Below, one piece after another: positions 10,920 through 20,504 of a stretch of DNA of 64,000 bases (its first letter is position 1; each line of letters begins with the position of its first letter). Below the pieces are notes generated by a model that was not told where the DNA came from, ran no database searches, and saw only the letters and a program-made list of their open reading frames with translations. This stretch comes from Tilletia caries (lineage: Eukaryota; Basidiomycota; Exobasidiomycetes; Tilletiales; Tilletiaceae), in assembly GCA_032718865.1 (NCBI GenBank), contig JALUTQ010000005.1, positions 2,418,001-2,482,000 on the forward strand, given 5' to 3'. The translations under genes were made by a program, and so were the position numbers.

Positions 10920-11903
10920 TAAGGCTGGCATGCGGAGTAACTAACTTTTTAGCAAAGTGCGGAGTACTCCGTCACTCCGCAGATTTTTGCTGGCTCCTCC
11001 GCGGTTACTCCCTACTCCGCCACTGCGGAGGAAGATTTTCAGAAAGTTCCTCCCTACTCCGCAGTGGCGGAGTAAAATTTTGGCAAGGCCACTCCGCACT
11101 CCGCAAAAAGTCTCATTTTTGCTGCGGAGTACTCCGCAACGAAGAATTTATTTGCGGAGTGAATATTTTTTACTCCGCAAGTGCGGAGTTTTGCGGAGTG
11201 GAATTCAGAAACTATGAACATATGGAAGAAGAAGCTCTAGTCACTGCTCCCCGTCCTCCTGTGGCGTCACCTTCCGCTTCTTGCGCGCCCGGTCCGCTTC
11301 AAGCTTGCGCTTGCGCTTCTTTTTCACCTTGGCCGCCTCCTTGACCTCTTGCTCGCGCTCCAGAATGTCCGTCAGCAGTATTGTGGGAACCCAGTCGTCT
11401 AGGAACCATTGGCCAACAGCAACGACTCTGACGAGTTTGCGTGCCCTCATGCTGTGCCTGAGGGAGGTCACGTTGCGCCCAGCGCGAGAGAAGGGGCATA
11501 TCACGTGAGACTTTTGTTTGGCCGTGAGAAAGTGATGCGCGCTGTGGAGGCCACAAAAGTCAAAACGGGAAAAATGAAATTCCAAAAGTGCGGAGTAAGC
11601 GGAGTACTCCGCATTTTTGGCGGTCCGAACAACTTTACTCCCTACTCCGCACTGGTGGAGGAACATTCCGGCGAGCTTCCTCCGTCCTCCGCACAATTTT
11701 GGGGAATTTGAAGCGGAGTACTCCGCAGATTTTGGTGAAATTCCCCAAGTTATGCGGAGTACTCCGCGGAGTTTTCGGCCCCTCCGCAGTCACTCCGTAC
11801 TTTTTGCGGAGTGCTGTGCGGAGTAAAAATGCGGAGTAAAACATAAAAAAGTGCGGAGTACTCCGCAAAAGTGTAAAATGAGTTACTCCGCATGCCAGCC
11901 TTA
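10920..11903. mobile_element. hAT-like non-autonomous element, family 2
   Basis: A 984-bp element with terminal inverted repeats starting TAAGGCTGGCATGCGGAGTA and a perfect 8-bp target duplication ACGAGTCA (10912-10919 and 11904-11911). Dense GCGGAGTACTCCGC palindromes fill the outer ~300 bp on each side. The TIR start (TAAGGcTGGC) and the CGGAG core resemble family 1, but the subterminal motif is arranged head-to-head rather than head-to-tail. The centre (about 11230-11570) is different in composition and looks like a captured gene fragment. Confidence 0.92.
11241..11525 (-). pseudogene. Possible captured host-gene fragment inside the family 2 element
   Basis: On the minus strand the element's centre encodes a plausible C-terminal protein segment. 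It has the motif VGQWFLDDWVPTILLTDIL, a charged helix (LEREQEVKEAAK), two basic clusters like a bipartite nuclear signal (KKKRKRK, ARKKRK) and a stop at 11241-11243. Codon-like GC composition contrasts with the repeat-rich flanks. I do not recognise the parent gene. A frame staying open by chance is the alternative. Confidence 0.4.
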
Positions 11904-12038
11904 ACGAGTCACGCTTGAGCTTTCTCTAGACTGTCTCTCTTGGAAGCACTGCGCGGCCTGACATACGCGAAACTCAGTAACGCGTTCTAAGCAACAACTT
12001 CCTGGCTTCTTGTTAACCCTCATTCTCCTGCAGCAAGC

Positions 12039-13109
12039 ATGACTGTCGCCGCCGTCGTGCCAGGCGCTGACACCATTCTCGGCCATGCGATCATCGAAGC
12101 TCTCGTGCAGTTCCCTGGCATGGCTGTACGCTCCTTGACTGCGAAGCTAGGCTTGTCCATCAGTGACGCTGCCTTCACGGACTCGAAGAGGGACAGCGTC
12201 GGCGCTTCCATCGCCGGTGCCGACATCGTCGTGGCGGTCCTTAATAAGGCTCAAGCAGAGGCTGCCAACGGTGAGCGCTGTCGCTTCCTCCCCAACAGTT
12301 CTTACTGGCTATACACTCGCGCCAATCGCTGCTTGAGAGCTGATGCGCTGATGACTTTTCTCTCCTCTTTTCTCCTGAAATCGCAGAACCGCAGTTGGAG
12401 ATGATGATCGACGAGGCCATCCGGAAGCACACGAAGCTCTTTATCTGGTTCCAGCCGGCCCTCCGCGACACGAATGACGACTATACCGCCAGAATTCTTG
12501 CCAAGCTGAAGGCGTCCAGCCTGTGTTGGGTCGGCCTCTCCACCGGCTTCCTCATGGAATCCATCATCGAGGACCAGGTCGTCATAGAAACGACAGACAG
12601 CTTCCACATCGACGTGCCCGTCCTACGGCCCAAAACGGAAGTCCTGTGAACGCACGCCCAGACGGACATCCAGTTGGCAGTCGAGCGTATCGTATACTTC
12701 TGGGAGATGAGCGGTGCTCCAGCCAAACTCTTCCCTAACCTACACGTATTGGCCGCCCAGCGTGCCTCGTTGGCGCACCTCGCTTCCTTCCTCGAGAAGC
12801 GCGTGGACAAGTCGGTGAAGGTCATTACGCGTCCGAAAGGCCGAACCACATCCATGTGAGTGCTGGCAATTCTTCCTACTCAAGACATCCCATTCAATTG
12901 GACCACTGCGGCTGAACTATGATGTTTTGGACGTGTTCTCAGCACTCGGGCGCTCGAATCGGTGAACGACAGCAAGCTCACAGCCGCGCTGGAGACGAAA
13001 AACTCTTCCATCCGAAGTCATGACAGAGATCGGAGTGCCCTTCGAGACCCTCGACTGGTCCGTCGAGCACGAGCTCATTCCGGCCCTGTCGCGCAATGTC
13101 TCAAAGTAA
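12039..13109 (+). pseudogene. NmrA-like NAD(P)-binding protein relic
   Basis: The start MTVAAVVPGADTILGHAIIEAL resembles the NmrA/atypical SDR Rossmann start. After a GT-AG intron (about 12271-12386) come KLFIWFQPAL and a VGLSTGFLMES block like the NmrA fold, and after a second intron the end GVPFETLDWSVEHELIPAL, typical of the family's C-terminus. Two lesions are visible: an in-frame TGA at 12647-12649, with the homologous frame continuing directly after it (QTDIQLAVERIVYFWE), and a frameshift near 13010, after which the conserved tail reads in another frame to TAA at about 13107. NmrA proteins are redox-sensing regulators or oxidoreductases; the role of this one is unknown. It lies 130 bp right of the family 2 element. 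Confidence 0.7.
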
Positions 13110-15261
13110 GATCCCGGTCCACAACGCCCTCCGAATGTCACAACCAACAGAACTGCTCTCTCTATCTCTCAGTATCAGCATCGCGACCGACGTTTCGCAT
13201 CCGTCCATTCTGTTCCTGCCACCATGTATCAACACGTTTCTGTCCCAGCAAAGTGATTGATGTCGTCTTCCCACTGCATCCTTGTTCGCCAAAGGTTTGG
13301 AAGCATCCCAGAGATCGAAGGAGGTCTCTGAGGGCGGACGAAAGAGCGAGCACGGGTGCGACGGATCACGATCGGCAGCAGTGAGAGAAAGCGTTCCCCT
13401 TGCACTGTACGATGCTCACTGCTCCTCACGACCCAGCCATTCCCGCCGGATCTCATCGCCATCTCTCTGCGCAACAGCTCGTCGCCAGCTGCTCGCCGCC
13501 TGGCATCGTCATCAGAGTGATCTTTCTTCACAGCTGTTGCTCCCGTGGAAAGCATCGACGGCGCCGAACAGCTGTTCAGGCAGATGAAGGAGAAAAATAA
13601 CTTGGTATAAGAACAAAGTTGTGTTGCAAGGTAAGGCCGAAGATACATATGTACATCAGAAGATGACTGCGAGAAGCTGTTTAACCTTGACGAGGGTCGC
13701 GAGTTGTGTTCGGCGCTCGGGTGATGGGAAACAGAGGGCGATGGGATCGGAAGGCGAAGGGGCCGGAGATTGAGGGGACCGGAGATCGAGGATGATAGTG
13801 ACGAAGGCCGAGGGGATTGGAAGGCGAAGAGATCGGAAAGCGAAGACATGGAAGCCGACGAGACCACGAGGCGAGGACGTTGGAGAGGAGGAGGTCGAAT
13901 GGTGAGGAGGAGGTCGGACGGCGAGGTGACAGGACGGCGAGGTGACAGGACGGCGAAAAAGTCGAAGGGCAGAGAGGTCGAGAGTGAGAAATCGGAAGGC
14001 AGAAAAGGCGGAGGGTGAGGAGATCGACGGCAGGATGAGTCGAAGGCGAAGTCGCAGATAAAGGCAGAGAAGTCATGATGATCAGCATAACAGTTCGCAA
14101 GTGAAAAAAGGGAAAGGGGACCGAGAAGACTCACCCCTTACGGGTCCCACCCTTCTCGTCAACACCCTCAAAAAGGGGGGGCTAGGTCGCATCAGAGCAA
14201 GCTCTGAATTGCCCAGCAGCAGGTGCATCATGCAGAGAAGGGCAAAATAGGAACCAAGATCTCCATGAGCCATGGTCCCTTGTGGTCGGCCTCCCGACTC
14301 AGCCGCCGCACTCCCCTCCTCAGGGGATCGTCCTCCTTCACCCGCCAGACCCTCACGTTCCTCGGCCAACCTCGCAACCCACAGCTCAACCACGCGCTGC
14401 AGCACGCTTGTCCCCAACCCACCCCAGACTGCAACTACAAGGTCACCTTCCCGGTCGCCGCACCCCACGTACCTGCCACGACAACGCCCAAGACCGACCC
14501 AAGCGCACACCGAGAACTCAGGAGGAACGAAGTCGAAGACACCGGACGATCCAAAGCCGCTGGGCGGAAGGTAGAGCCCCCGCTTGACCGAAGCCCGAAA
14601 CAGAAACCGGGGGGGGGAGCGCTGCCGCTCCACGTCCGCCGTAGAAGTGCGGTCGGAAGATGAGCAGGTCCACGAACGCTCGTTCCCTTGCGCCTGAGGT
14701 CTGCCTAACCTGGTCAGAACACTCCGACGCAAGGTAGACCAACTCATCAACGTACCAGCACAACCCGAACGTGGATGACAACGCGCCGATTTCCGCCCCG
14801 AACTCGGAGGGACTGCAGACCCAAGGCCACCCGCCAAGGACCCACGCCCCTCCTCAGCCAAGCGGAGGCTACCGACGACCCGGACCGAACGCAGCCAACG
14901 ACCGTCCTCCGAGATTCCCGGGTGCAGCCGGAGTAGGTCTTGTGAGTCATCATGGCCGATACGAGGGATGTCGCTAACCAGAAGGGTGCCATGTAGCCCG
15001 TCTGAGGCTCTCTGGAGCCATGCGCTCTCCAGGGGAAGGAAACTGGTTGAGACGTGGGTCGGAAAGGCCGCTTCGGTTCATGAGGCTGGCGGGATCCGTC
15101 ATCGTCACCCCGCCGAAGGTTCGTGCTTTGGCTCTGGATGAAAGGGAAAGGGAACGGAAAAGGGAAACTGGAACATATACCTACATAACCATGATATCAT
15201 CTAACCTAACTTACTGAGGATGAGAGGTTAGTGGTGGACATGTACAAGCCTGTATGGGTCA
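13110..15261. other. Gene-free, low-complexity region
   Basis: No supported gene. 13700-14080 is a purine-rich, imperfect repeat of GGCGAGGTC-like units that keeps long frames open on the minus strand. 14080-15000 contains long overlapping open frames on both strands with proline/arginine-rich translations and no recognisable domain. A decayed mobile element is possible, but I see no defining ends. Confidence 0.5.
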
Positions 15262-15372
15262 GGCGGAAGAAGGGAAGATTGAGGGAGGTAAGTGAAGGAA
15301 GGGAAGAGGTAAGTAAAGGAGGAAATGGTAGTGAGGGTAGAGAGGGGAGCGGTGATACTCACTAACTGAGAG
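15262..15372. repeat. Direct repeat unit 1 flanking a family 1 element
   Basis: GA-rich unit (GGCGGAAGAAGGGAAGATTG onward, ending ACTCACTAA) repeated at 16181-16294. The family 1 copy B element is inserted between the two units. Confidence 0.75.
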
Positions 15373-15411
15373 AGGTTAGTGCTGAACATCGAAAAACCCG
15401 TAGGTACATAG

Positions 15412-16173
15412 TAAGGATGGGCCCCTACTCCGGCTGACTCCGGCTGATTTTGACATGCTTTTTCGCGCTCCGTACTCCGCTCATTTTTAGGCAGTCGCCC
15501 CAACTCCACTCCGTACTCCGCACAAAATCCCCCCCATCTCATTGCGCCAGCTCCGTACTCCGGCTAAATTTAGTAAAATTTCAAAGTCCACTCCGCACTC
15601 CGGGGTGACGGAGCGCGACTACTCCCCCGAAACTCCGTACTCCGGGGAAAGTTCGCAGAGGTCCTACAAAACTTGAGAAATGTGGATCCTTACATTGATT
15701 GCCGCTCTTCCATCCATGTTTTTGTTTGGCAGAATCATCGTTGGCGGTCGTAGAGCTCAACAACACACAATATGAGCCCCAAATGAGAAATCCGAAAAGG
15801 AATTTTGTCAAATTTTTGAAAATCAGAGCAAAATATGCCCATTTCTGACTGAGATTTTCAAAATTGCGACCTGATTTTGAAAAAGGCAAGGCCCCGGAGC
15901 GCCCCGGAGTTTCGGGGGAACTCCGCACTCCGTCTGGCATTCGAGCTAGTCACTCCGTACTCCGGCGAAAAGTTAGCTCCAGGCCTTGCCGTACTCCGTA
16001 CTCCGGGGACATGACAGGCTTGCGCTCCGTACTCCTGCAGAATCCAAATTCCAATCAGCGGGAGTAAATTCTCGAAAATGTACTCCGTACTCCGTACTCC
16101 CCCGGAGTGAGGCCCCGACTAGTCGGGGAACTCCGGGAAACCCACTCCGGGGCTTACTCCGCGCCCATCCTTA
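15412..16173 (-). mobile_element. hAT-like non-autonomous element, family 1, copy B
   Basis: A 762-bp copy in reverse orientation to copy A, with TAAGGATGGGC/GCCCATCCTTA ends and a perfect 8-bp target duplication GTACATAG (15404-15411 and 16174-16181). Compared with copy A it lacks about 30 bp next to the left TIR (15412 side); the interior is very similar. Confidence 0.93.
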
Positions 16174-16180
16174 GTACATA

Positions 16181-16294
16181 GGTGGAAGAAGGGAAGGTTG
16201 AGGGAGGTGAGTGAGGGAAGAGAAGAGGTGAGTAAGGGAGGGAAGGTTAGTGAGGGTGGAGAGGGGAACGGTGTATACTCACTAAATAAGAGAG
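16181..16294. repeat. Direct repeat unit 2 flanking a family 1 element
   Basis: Second copy of the GA-rich unit at 15262-15372, diverged at scattered sites. The two units were probably neighbours before copy B inserted. Confidence 0.75.
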
Positions 16295-17148
16295 AAGAAA
16301 AAGAGATAAAGCTATGGGGGAAGAAGAAAGGTAAACAGGAAAAGGGGAGGCCGACCAAGGCTTGAGGAAAGAAGGGAAAGGGAGGACGGATCAGCGTTCG
16401 GGGGCCCTCCTTTTATGCTTTCATCCGTCTGTTCGATCACCTGTTTCGAGAGCGCTCCAGAAACGGTATCTTTGCCGGTGTTGTAGACGGTCGGAGGCAT
16501 TCTGCCACTGTTCTGGATCAGGGAAGCAGGTAGGAAAGGTCAGCTGCGTGGTGTATCATCTCGCAACGCGCTGGAATTGTAAGGTCAGACCATTCGCTGG
16601 CTTTGTGCAGCATCGATTCAGGGTCGTCATGTAATGGGAAGGTCGACTGCTGCTTTGTGATGTTGGTGTAGGATGTCCAGTTAGCCCTCTTTTGCATTCG
16701 GCAAGGTGCTGACGGCTGGGACAAGCCAACACGCAAGCAAGTCCGCTGTCGGGATCAGCGGAAAAGGTCAGCATCCATGCTGGCAAATATGTGAGTGGGA
16801 GGAAGCTTTTGTCTGTCTGTCGGGTGAGAACTTCAGCAGAAGGTAGGAGGTTAGAGCAGTCAGTCGTGTGTGCCTGGAGCGCGAACCAGAGGGACCTTAG
16901 CAATGTAACACGTCGCCATATGTCTGTTGATGGACTTGTCGTGCTGGAATCCATTTGCAGTTACGCAGGTTTGGGACGAAGAACGGGAAGCAGCTGTCCG
17001 TTCGTCGGGGTAGTGCCAGCATGACGGTGGTCGGTGTGTGCAGCTCGGGTGTGCAAAAGAAAGCAGTAAGTCGTTCGAGCCTGGCGAGCAATCATCAGCA
17101 CTGCTGGGACAAGTATCCGCTGGCCAGCCTGACGGGACCGAGAATTGT
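16295..17148. other. No clear gene; possible downstream part of the UGO1-like relic
   Basis: Short overlapping frames only. The minus strand could contain further decayed exons of the carrier relic at 17149-18074, but I see no conserved block that proves it. Confidence 0.35.
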
Positions 17149-18074
17149 TCACGACTGGGAGTGCAGGCTGTGTACGTGAGAGCAATCCTGCTGACCTTTG
17201 ACGGGTACGCAGAGGAAATGCCCCCCAAGCAGCACATCTCTGAAGCTGCAGCCGTCTTCTAACCGTCTCAATCGGCAAATTAGCAAGCAAATTCGCCGTG
17301 CCCAACATAAGATCCGCAGGCGCATACGGCGCCGGCGAGTTCGTCGCGTCGAGACCCCACCACTGCTCGATGATGAGGGGCGTTCCCATGCTGAGTAAAT
17401 AATGCACACTGTAGTCGAGCGCGGTGGGGTCGTGGGGATGAGGACGTTCGCCGCACGCCAACCAAAGGCATGCCAGGTCGAGGTGTAGGTGCGATGGTGG
17501 CGCAAGCCGGACTGCGCCACGAGTCGAGTCCGAATAATGTCGAGCGGGGAGAAGAGCAGACCTGTTCCGAGGGGGGGAGGCGATTTGGATGGCAAGGAAG
17601 ACGTAAGGGAGAGGAGCTGTAGGACGGCGGTAGGGAGAGGGTGAGCGAGGGTTGAAGCTCATGACCTTTGATAGAAGCTGGATCCAGCTTTGAGGAGGAA
17701 GGAGGCGAATGTGCCTGTGTATCAATAAAATTGGAGAAATTTCAGCGAGCGATTGGAAAGAAGGAGGCCCATGGATTGGGGGGGAGGGGGCTAACGCACC
17801 TTTCCAGAGACCCAAGATGCCCTCGCGACTTCTCGAGATCGTCTTCATCATGTCCCAAACCCCACAATCCCAGACCCTCGGCACCCGGCAGGACCCACTT
17901 CGGTCGAAGGACGTCAGCATCAGCATCGACGCCTGCTGCTGCTGCTCCTCGTCGTTGAAGAAGGGGAATAGTCGCCTCTCGGAATTCATCAAAGATGTGC
18001 TGCGAGCCATCCTGGTTCCAGGACCGAGCACGACGGAAGGACTCGGTTATGCGGTATGCCGATGAGGTGACCAA
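17149..18074 (-). pseudogene. UGO1-like mitochondrial carrier-family relic
   Basis: Minus-strand segments resemble the outer-membrane carrier-like fusion protein Ugo1: DGSQHIFDEFREATIPLL and RPKWVLPGA (18000-17880), then in another frame CGVWDMMKTISRSREGILGLWKG (about 17860-17790), then FSPLDIIRTRLVAQSG (about 17550-17500) and, in a different frame, LLANLPIETVRRRLQLQ (about 17285-17240). The P-x-D/E-x-x-R-x-R carrier signature is visible twice (PLDIIRTRL, PIETVRRRL). The order is right, but frames change between blocks without matching splice sites, so this is most likely a relic. In yeast Ugo1 links Fzo1 and Mgm1 during mitochondrial fusion. Confidence 0.6.
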
Positions 18075-18213
18075 GGTGCAGTGCTGGAGAATGATGACGA
18101 CGAGGATGAGGGCCTAGGTGGCGACGACGAAGCGGGTGTTGATGCCGCATTATTGAAGGATTGAACGCGGGAATGCTCACTGGAGGCCAGGTGCACACCA
18201 CTTGTATCGGCAG

Positions 18214-19392
18214 CAGGCCTCGGCAACGACTAATAGTCGGTACTTTTCTGAAATCCTTAGTCATAGTCATAGTCACATTGACCCGGACCGTCCGTTAGTC
18301 TAGTCTAATCGGGACTAATAGTCACTTAAGTTTCTTAGTTTGGCTTAGTCGGAAGCGGACCTGACTAGCGTGTGACTAACATGTCACTAACCGACTATTA
18401 GTTTCCTTAGTTAGACTAAGTCCGACTATGAGACTATTGATCGACAAATAGTCTTGAGACTTACGGCCGATGCTGCGGAACGGCTCAAAAATGGCCTGTG
18501 ATTCAGGATCCTGAATCACAGGCCATTCTTGAGCCGTTCTCACACTGTTTCGCAGCCGTTTTCAGACAGACAGTACTATAGCACTACTATAGTATCTCCC
18601 ATAGCACTCCTATAGCACCTACTATAGCAATTCTGTCTGTACGAATGTAATACTTACTATCGCAATGCCTATAGCACTGGTACTATAGCACCAACTATAT
18701 CACAGGTACTATAGTCCTACTATAGCACCGGCCACTGGTACTATAGTTCTACTATAGTCCTACTATAATCCTACTATAGTCGTACTATAGTCCTGCACTC
18801 CTGCTATAGTCCTACCATAGCACCGACCACTGGTACTATAGTCCTCCTATAGTCCTAGTATAGTACTGGCCACTGGATACTGGTAGTCTGGTACTGAGAT
18901 CGTCGTATAAAGAGTATGATTTCCGTACCTTTCGCAAATCGCAAGCGGGCGTGCAGAGGTGGACGTGGTACCAGACCCGGAAAGCTGTGTACATAACACA
19001 TTATGTAATAGAGACTCAACTAATGCGAATGTTAGTCAGATGTCGTTGTCGGACTTCGGACACGTCAAACTAATTGTCGGACTAATCCGACGAATCTTCG
19101 GATGTTAGTTTGATTTTTCTGTCAAAATTATGTGTTCCTACCAATTCGAAATGCACGACTCGAAATTGTTTGTGGATGCAAAGGAGGACCTCCCAAGCAT
19201 CTCAGCTTGGACGAAAACCCAAAAAAAGGGCCTGACTAACAGACTAAGACCGACTATAGTCGGACCTGGCGGGGCCTTAGTCATAGTCATAGTCGGATGC
19301 CAAAAGCCCTTAGTCATAGTCTAGTCTAGTCGGGACTAAGGCTTAGTCGGATAGTCTTAGTTTCTTAGTCGCCTTAGTTTTGCCGAGCCCTG
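18214..19392. mobile_element. hAT-like non-autonomous element, family 3
   Basis: A 1,179-bp element with ends CAGGcCTCGGCAA and TTGCCGAGCCCTG, flanked by a perfect 8-bp target duplication ATCGGCAG (18206-18213 and 19393-19400). Subterminal regions are packed with CTTAGTC/GACTAAG motifs. The centre holds a 62-bp palindrome and an array of ACTATAGTCCT-like repeats (about 18565-18870). No transposase is present. It is inserted beside the alcohol dehydrogenase relic. Confidence 0.92.
18478..18539. repeat. 62-bp near-perfect palindrome
   Basis: Two 31-nt arms starting GAACGGCTCAAAAATGGCCT meet at GGATCC with no spacer and one mismatch (A/C at the AAAAA versus TTCTT position). It lies inside the family 3 element and would extrude a cruciform or form a perfect RNA hairpin. 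Confidence 0.93.
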
Positions 19393-19400
19393 ATCGGCAG

Positions 19401-19736
19401 ACGACGCGTTCTTGTTGTTCTGTTGAGCGGAGCACTGACGCTTCGCCTGCTTCGATTCCGTGGCCCTTCCTCAACTCTTGGAGGCGAGTAGGATCGTCCA
19501 TGTTACACTGTCCATAACAAACAGTCGTTGGCGTTTCAGTCCCTTGACCTTTTTTGAGCAGACAGAGAGAGAAATCCTTGCACGACGTCAAAGGAAGGCG
19601 CTTACCTCATAGTCAAGAAACTCTACTTCAGGGATCTTCTGCTTTGCGATGACGAGTCGCTCCTTCTTGTCGATGAAGATGACCTGCTTAGCACCCTTAA
19701 GAAGAGCCCACTTGGCACAGAACAGCCTAATCGGAC
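19401..19736 (-). pseudogene. Zinc alcohol dehydrogenase fragment
   Basis: Minus-strand exon 19736-19606 encodes GPIRLFCAKWALLKGAKQVI and IDKKERL, the Rossmann nucleotide-binding region of zinc-dependent alcohol dehydrogenases (normally GPIGL; the second Gly is Arg here), bounded by splice-like AG and GT. A second piece (about 19505-19401) reads PTRLQELRKGHGIEAG, like the following family segment, then ends at the family 3 element. Catalytic zinc-ligand regions are not present on either side. This is a fragment, not a gene. Confidence 0.65.
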
Positions 19737-20504
19737 CTGAGGTGAGCCGCAAGGTAGGACGAGGTGAAAAAGTGGAGGGGAAAGGAAGAAGAGAAGGGGG
19801 CGCAAGGAGGAAAACTGTAGAGAAAGGATCAGTGCAATCGATCAGCAGAGCGAGCGATAACAAACTGTGACTGCGTTGCTGGAAGGGGTGAAATAAAAAG
19901 GGCACTGAGGAGTAAGGATTAGGTAGGTTAGTACTTAGTGGTACGCGCGGTCGCGCACTCAGGGTGGCGCAGCCACCCTTCGCCCCGCTCGCCATGCTGA
20001 CACTTGGCAGTATCTGCATCCTTTGCGGTTGTGCAAGGAAGCTGTAGCCTGTAGGAGGGAAAGAGCATCGATGGGGTGGTTCTTTCGGTTCGTGTTTGGT
20101 GAGCGGAGTTAAGCTTCTGAAATTACATAAGCAGAAAAAGTCAGAAACAGCTTCCACAGCATCAGCCACACAACCTGACGAGCTGTAAGTCTCCAGCCTG
20201 AAAGAGTTCAGGATTTGAACCCTAGTCGTTCTGACCTCCGGGACGTCTTTCCTTGGAAGGGAAAATATTTTTTCTATCGATGTTGGTTCAGGCGCTTACG
20301 GCCGTAAGAAAACTGGTTCCAGTAACCCCATCTGTTATAAGGGGACACCAAACGGAAATAAGCAGGTGGTCAGTGGTGGTCAGGCGGTCAGGAAGTGTGG
20401 AGGTCAGACCACTCGTCCAGTTCCCGTTAACCGGGAATGCGATTCCACTGATGTAGTACAGATGACCACCATGTTCAGGAGCCACTCACTGCCTTCCTAA
20501 AGCC

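Noticed and set aside
13229..14134. A 301-residue minus-strand open frame rich in Ser, Pro and Leu
   Set aside because: It arises from a purine-rich repeat on the opposite strand and overlaps the NmrA relic flank; no domain, no splice structure.
14082..14861. A 259-residue minus-strand open frame
   Set aside because: No recognisable motif. The opposite strand is open over the same span and composition is atypical, so coding is unsupported.
20190..20260. B-box-like GGTTCAAATCC on the minus strand
   Set aside because: No matching A-box at proper spacing and no cloverleaf; probably chance.
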